From the NCBI GenBank assembly GCA_029252625.1, contig JAQXBA010000078.1, forward strand, positions 25,424-89,423: DNA of 64,000 bases. The letters run 5' to 3'. This stretch comes from Opitutia bacterium. Its GTDB lineage: Bacteria > Verrucomicrobiota > Verrucomicrobiia > Opitutales > Coraliomargaritaceae. Positions 59,818 through 64,000 of this stretch are shown here, in pieces. The first letter of the stretch is position 1, and each line of letters starts with the position of its first letter. The translations under genes were made by a program, and so were the position numbers. The notes beneath the pieces are model-generated. The model ran no database searches and was not told the DNA's origin. It worked only from the letters and a program-made list of their open reading frames with translations.

Positions 59818-62661
59818 CTACGTGCCCGGCCCCCGCAAAATCAAGCGCACCGCATCGAGCCGCAAGTGCGCCTTGGCAATATGCCGCGTCACATCAGTGA
59901 TCACATTCTCGGCGATTTTGATCTCCTGCTCACGGACATTCGGATTCACCTTACGCAGCTCCTTTAAGCGCTTGGCCTCACCATCCAAGCGCGCATGCGC
60001 CTCTGTCATGGCAGTCTGCAGTAAGGCCGACTTCTGCTCGCGCGCATGTCCACGGGCCGCCTTGAGCATCTCCGGCACGAGGGCCTGCAGCAATTCAGGA
60101 TTCTGCTTCAAGCGGAAGGCCTCCTCATCACGCGCGTGTTTGTTGACCAAGGCATGGCCATAATCCGACGAGCAGTCCTGCCCAGCCATATCGACCACGA
60201 TACGCACGGGCGTGGGCGGCAAGAAGCGATCCACATGCAGCCGTGCCGGCGCCACGCTCTCTAATACAAACACCGCCTCAATTAAAATTGGCGGCGCATC
60301 CACCGAGTTGCCGGCCCAGACCACGATCGAGCTATTGCCCTTCTCTGAGCTCAGTACCAAATCAATCGAGCCACGCACCATCGGGTGATCCCAGGTCAGA
60401 AAGCCGATGTCCTCGCGCCCCAAGGCCCGCTTACGATCACAAGTCACTATTAACCCCTCTTCCGGTAATCCCGGAAAGGAGTCAGTAAACATTTGTCCTG
60501 GCGACAAGTGATAGCTGCGATCCTCGATATCTTCCACGGTCACGCCGAAGTGATCAAAGATGCGGTTCATGAATTGATCCAGCGTGCGATCGCCATCTTG
60601 CACACGAATATGACCCACCAAGTCACTGGCTACCTCTTCGCGAAATGAGTTGAGCGCAATCAAGCGGTCCTGCCCCTGCCCCAACCTCGCCTCCAGCTCT
60701 TTGCGGAAGCTGCGACTGTCCTCAATCAACGCGTCCGCTTGTTTTAAAATCGCCGGATCACCCTCGTGATACACTGGTCCGAGCGCTCGAATCGACGCAC
60801 CAAATTTTTCCAAATATGCGTAGCCGCCCTTAAGCGAATGCTCGATACCATCGATGCCTTCATGGTGCCAACGCATCAACAACTCCGTGCAGCTATGCTC
60901 CAAATACGGCAAATGCACCTTAATCGTTTCCGTCTGTCCGATACGATCGAGTCGGCCGATGCGCTGCTCCAGTAGTTCTGGATTCAACGGCAGATCAAAC
61001 AGCACGAGGTGATGCGCAAACTGGAAGTTGCGCCCCTCACTACCGATCTCGGAACAGAGCAGTATCCGCGCGCCGTCTGCCTCGGCAAACCACGCCGCAT
61101 TGCGGTCGCGCTTCACCAAGGTCAGATCTTCGTGAAACACCGCCGCCTTGACATTAATCTCTTCACTCAATGCCTCAAAAATCGCCAGTACTTTTTCCTT
61201 GGTGCGACAAATCAACAATACCTTCTCGTCGCCCAGTTCTCGCAGTAAATCGGCCAGCCATTTAATCCGCGGTCCATGTCGATAGTCCACCGGCTCCTCA
61301 GCCTCCGCAGCGGTCGCATCCAAATCAAATTCATGCAATAACCGCGCCTGCAGTTCTTGCTCGGAGAGCATCTTGCGCGGACTGAGTTGTTGCGGCATCG
61401 CCTTGCGCTCTGGAAAACCGACCAACGAGTCACGCGAATTTCGAAAAATTACACGTCCCGTGCCATGGCGATCCACCAACTCATCAAGTAGCGCCTTGCG
61501 ATCCTTCAAGCGCGCAGTAAATTCGTCATCCGAATACTCCTCAAACACCGCGCGCAGAAACGCACTCTCAGGCTTCGTCAATTTATTACCATTTAGCAAC
61601 TTGCCTGCCACCGCAGCGACTTCCGTATAGTTCGCTTGCTCTTCCTTAAATATATCCAAATCAGGGTAGCGCTCTGGATCGAGCAAACGCAGGCGCGCAA
61701 AGTGCCCCTCGGCGCCGAGCTGTTCCGGCGTCGCCGTCAATAACAACAGGCCATGACTCTTGCGCGTCAGCGCCTCGACCAGTTGATACTCAGGACTCAC
61801 CACTTCCGGCGTCCATTCGAGGTGGTGTGCTTCATCCACCACCAACATATCCCACTTCGCATCGGTCGCATGCTGAGCCCAGCGCTCGTCCGCCAGCAAG
61901 GTACTGATGCTGCAGATCACCAACTGCTCCGACATAAACGGATTTGCATCCGGCTCAGAATCTAGGATCGACTGACAACGGTCGGCATCAAACAAATGAA
62001 ACCACAGATTAAAACGCCGCAGCAGTTCAATGAACCACTGGTGCACCAACGTCTCCGGCAACACGATCAACATGCGCTCCGCGCGTCCCGTCAAATGTAG
62101 ACGGTGCAAAATCAAACAAGCCTCAATCGTCTTTCCCAGCCCCACTTCATCCGCCAACAACACGCGCGGCATGTAGCGATTGGCCACTTCTGCGGCGATG
62201 TAAAGTTGGTGCGGAATCAGGTCGATGCGTCCACCCGCAAAGCCAGCCACATCCGACTGCCGCATCGCATGCTGGCGCGCAATCGTCTCATAGCGCAGCG
62301 CAAACGCAGCCGATTGATCGATCTGGCCGCCGATCAAGCGATCCTCTGGCTTACTGAAGCTGATCGTATCCGCCAGCTCCGCCTCAGGCACCTCCACGCC
62401 AGCGCCGACATAGGTCAGCAGTCCATCCTCATCACGCACCGATTCGACTAAAACAGTTGCGCCGCCTTGCGAATGGATCGTGTCGCCGACGCGAAACTCG
62501 ACCCGCTTAATCGGCGCATTCGCCGGAGCATACATGCGCGCTTCACTAGCCGCGGTAAAAATGAGCCGTATTTGATGCCGCGAAACCGACTCCAAAATGC
62601 CCAACCCGAGTTCCGGTTCTGTCTCGCTGATCCAGCGCTGTCCGATCTTAAAATCTGCCAT
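59818..62661 (-). CDS. rapA: RapA-like SNF2-family ATPase (RNA polymerase recycling factor)
   Basis: RapA is the Swi2/Snf2 ATPase bound to core RNA polymerase that helps recycle it after termination. The 947-residue protein begins, from ATG 62661 (MADFKIGQRWISETEPELGLG), like E. coli RapA, then shows Walker A ADEVGLGKTIEA, the DEAH box VVDEAHHLEW, motif III LTATP, and helicase-C motifs with GSEGRNFQFAHHLVLFDLP and QRIGRLDRIGQT. The linker and the C-terminal RapA region follow. An upstream in-frame extension to 62913 lies over a family A repeat and is unlikely to be translated. Confidence 0.93.
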   Translation of the reverse strand: MADFKIGQRWISETEPELGLGILESVSRHQIRLIFTAASEARMYAPANAPIKRVEFRVGDTIHSQGGATVLVESVRDEDGLLTYVGAGVEVPEAELADTISFSKPEDRLIGGQIDQSAAFALRYETIARQHAMRQSDVAGFAGGRIDLIPHQLYIAAEVANRYMPRVLLADEVGLGKTIEACLILHRLHLTGRAERMLIVLPETLVHQWFIELLRRFNLWFHLFDADRCQSILDSEPDANPFMSEQLVICSISTLLADERWAQHATDAKWDMLVVDEAHHLEWTPEVVSPEYQLVEALTRKSHGLLLLTATPEQLGAEGHFARLRLLDPERYPDLDIFKEEQANYTEVAAVAGKLLNGNKLTKPESAFLRAVFEEYSDDEFTARLKDRKALLDELVDRHGTGRVIFRNSRDSLVGFPERKAMPQQLSPRKMLSEQELQARLLHEFDLDATAAEAEEPVDYRHGPRIKWLADLLRELGDEKVLLICRTKEKVLAIFEALSEEINVKAAVFHEDLTLVKRDRNAAWFAEADGARILLCSEIGSEGRNFQFAHHLVLFDLPLNPELLEQRIGRLDRIGQTETIKVHLPYLEHSCTELLMRWHHEGIDGIEHSLKGGYAYLEKFGASIRALGPVYHEGDPAILKQADALIEDSRSFRKELEARLGQGQDRLIALNSFREEVASDLVGHIRVQDGDRTLDQFMNRIFDHFGVTVEDIEDRSYHLSPGQMFTDSFPGLPEEGLIVTCDRKRALGREDIGFLTWDHPMVRGSIDLVLSSEKGNSSIVVWAGNSVDAPPILIEAVFVLESVAPARLHVDRFLPPTPVRIVVDMAGQDCSSDYGHALVNKHARDEEAFRLKQNPELLQALVPEMLKAARGHAREQKSALLQTAMTEAHARLDGEAKRLKELRKVNPNVREQEIKIAENVITDVTRHIAKAHLRLDAVRLILRGPGT

Positions 62662-63422
62662 CGCGGAACCGTCGACCAGCAAACAGCCCTTGTCAAAGGG
62701 AAGATTTGAAAACTCGCCACTAATCAGATCGTGCCGGCCTAGCTCGCACGGCTGGCTCAAATGATACACTCGTCTTGGACAAATGAAGGGCAGGTTGATT
62801 GAATCGACCGCTTCGCTAGAGAAGGAAGCGATGATTAGGGCGAGGAGGTTTGTTTGAGCGATTGCACTCTGCGAGTATAGTAAAGCGCGATCGGAGCGTG
62901 GGCGACTGCTCACATAGATACTCCGCTGAGGTGCAGGAAGGCGAGTCGCCCTCCTCTACTTTTTCCAACTGATCGAAGCTAAGTCAATTTCGAGGTGCCT
63001 CAGGCCAAGTGAAGATCAAGCGATTATGTTCGCCGATCAAACGCCGAACTCACGTCGCAGGACCTTATCCAACAGCCAACACTACCTTCAAAATCGCGAC
63101 GGCGACACTGCTGAAAGTCTCAGAAAAATGACAAACTGCAAAAGCATTTTTAAGCAGTGACTCACTGCAAATATACGTGAATACAATCAAGCACGTACAA
63201 CTCGCTCAGACGATTTACAGGTAATTTACAGATGCTTTTTTTCGCGACGAGTCAGCCCTGAGCCCAGTGTAGATCAGCAGTACAGCAGCAATGATGAAAT
63301 TCGCTTGTTGCCGCAGAGCCTTTCTTGGTTCCGGGTTACCAAGCGGCTATTGACATCACTCAGTCTACTCCCACTTGATGATCATTGTGAGGACGATGCT
63401 CAAAACTAATACTTTTTTATTT
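62662..63422. other. Intergenic region between rapA and the lipoprotein gene
   Basis: Apart from the family A repeat I see GCAGTGACTCACTGC at 63154-63168, a perfect seven-base palindrome around one base that could be an operator, and the direct repeat ATTTACAGGTAATTTACAG at 63216-63234. No reading frame with coding character, RNA gene or terminator was recognised. Confidence 0.4.
62892..62957. repeat. Family A inverted repeat (copy 4)
   Basis: CGGAGCGTGGGCGACTGCTC and, 26 bases on, GGAAGGCGAGTCGCCCTCCT are the two halves of a family A element, here upstream of the rapA gene. Confidence 0.65.
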
Positions 63423-63908
63423 ATGAAAAATTATATGCCTAAAAGCCTGCTTATTTTCTCCCTGCTTTTTATATCTGGTTGCGCAGTCTCTAGCTACAAA
63501 TCGCAAAGCCCACAGGCAGACAAAGCACTTGCCCAACAATACGCGGAGAAAACAATTAAAATCGCGATGGGAGACTTACATCTCCCAGATCAATATTTAG
63601 TCTGGATTCATCCTAGCGCTCACTATGCAGATCAAACTCTGCATGAGCTACTGACCAGAAAATTGCTTGGAGAAGCAGCAGCTAATGCACTTAAATTATC
63701 AGGGGACATCATAAAAAATTCTCCGCTCAATATTCAATCTTACAAAATACTCCAATCGAAGATCTCTACTCCAAGAGACGGCTGGCATGTCGTGAGCTTA
63801 AAGACAGAATTAATCACCGCGCCGAATCAAACGACCAAAGCAGATTTTAAAATCATCGTTACGACGGAGCCCAATGCACATATAATTAGCTGCGAAATCT
63901 TTGTTTGA
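63423..63908 (+). CDS. Putative lipoprotein of unknown function
   Basis: The 161-residue product starts with a signal peptide and lipobox FISGCAV. It is richer in A and T than the other genes and has many Lys and Ile residues, so recent acquisition is possible. The mature part shows an alpha helix with KALAQQYAEKTIKIAMGDL and strands toward the C-terminus; no family was recognised. ATG 63423 or 63435 (MPKSLLIFS) are both possible starts. A family A repeat follows 42 bases after the stop. Confidence 0.6.
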   Translation: MKNYMPKSLLIFSLLFISGCAVSSYKSQSPQADKALAQQYAEKTIKIAMGDLHLPDQYLVWIHPSAHYADQTLHELLTRKLLGEAAANALKLSGDIIKNSPLNIQSYKILQSKISTPRDGWHVVSLKTELITAPNQTTKADFKIIVTTEPNAHIISCEIFV

Positions 63909-63950
63909 TGCTCCAGCCCAAAGAGGGGCAAACGCTGATTAACTATGGGT

Positions 63951-63979
63951 AAAGGAGGGAGGGCGACTCGCCCTCCTTT
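63951..63979. repeat. Family A inverted repeat (copy 5)
   Basis: AAAGGAGGGAGGGCGACTCG followed by CCCTCCTTT is a nearly perfect palindrome and is like copy 1. A second half probably lies beyond the window edge. Confidence 0.7.
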
Positions 63980-64000
63980 GCAGCAACACAGCAGGCCGGC

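Noticed and set aside
62662..62913. N-terminal extension of RapA
   Set aside because: The added 84 residues have no family match and lie partly over a family A repeat; ATG 62661 matches the known RapA start.

Overview
The window looks like chromosomal DNA from a Gram-negative bacterium of the phylum Verrucomicrobiota, probably the Opitutae/Puniceicoccales (Coraliomargarita- or Lentimonas-like) lineage. This is inferred from the gene mix (KDO-lipid A gene kdsB, an exosortase-associated EpsI protein, accB-accC followed by an Asp23 family gene, AcnB, a RapA-like ATPase, two CPA2 antiporters), from protein sequence character and from the many short GC-rich intergenic repeats. No rRNA, tRNA, CRISPR array, prophage or insertion sequence was recognised. 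Almost everything is housekeeping or surface-related, densely packed and on both strands.

Layout. 1-5.2 kb: end of a phytoene-desaturase-like oxidoreductase, then a minus-strand run (HIT protein, unknown protein, nrdR, trpG/pabA, trpB, kdsB) and a plus-strand rhodanese. 5.6-9.4 kb: a minus-strand pair (FecR-like protein and O-antigen-ligase/TPR protein) divergent from epsI. 9.4-14.5 kb: a compact seven-gene minus-strand cluster (ACP, SDR, acyl ligase, ketoacyl synthase III, ACP, SDR, NeuD-type acyltransferase) that looks like a dedicated route for making a short acyl group and putting it on a sugar. 14.8-18.6 kb: accB-accC-Asp23-AmaP-like, a lipoprotein and a glutaredoxin. 18.9-25.2 kb: gltB and gltD (glutamate synthase), closed by a strong terminator. 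25.4-30.2 kb: DUF4136 lipoprotein, thrH, a Dabb protein, pnuC plus a NadR-type kinase (a nicotinamide riboside uptake pair), ruvB and a SpoU-type RNA methyltransferase. 30.2-36.9 kb: aldehyde dehydrogenase (minus), a nucleotidyltransferase-GHMP kinase fusion, tyrS, a peroxiredoxin, and a STAS protein next to a GAF-PP2C phosphatase. 37.1-39.9 kb: acnB (minus). 40.3-44.6 kb: mreB-mreC-mreD-mrdA, the cell-elongation operon. 44.9-47.2 kb: SDR, ruvC and a TauE/SafE permease (minus). 47.3-54.4 kb: truA, comF, accD, folC and two overlapping CPA2 antiporters. 54.7-64 kb: carA and an ArsR regulator (minus), a lysine-2,3-aminomutase family protein, a Na/phosphate cotransporter, rapA (minus) and a lipoprotein.

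Two genome-scale patterns stand out. First, at least eight genes (nrdR, gltD, the SpoU methyltransferase, tyrS, the peroxiredoxin, accD, kamA, ruvC) have no Shine-Dalgarno sequence; directly before their start codon lies a pyrimidine-rich tract of imperfect 7-9 nt units around ACTTCT. Second, the intergenic spaces hold four families of short inverted repeats (A: GGAGGGCGACTCGCCCTCC type; B: GTAGCGAGCGGGTTTATCCC type; C: GTAGGGGCGAGGCTTGCC type; D: GGGAGGGACGAC type) that resemble REP/BIME elements. The best candidates for undescribed biology are the pyrimidine-rich leaders, the seven-gene acylation cluster, the nucleotidyltransferase-kinase fusion and an AccD that has lost three of its four zinc ligands.
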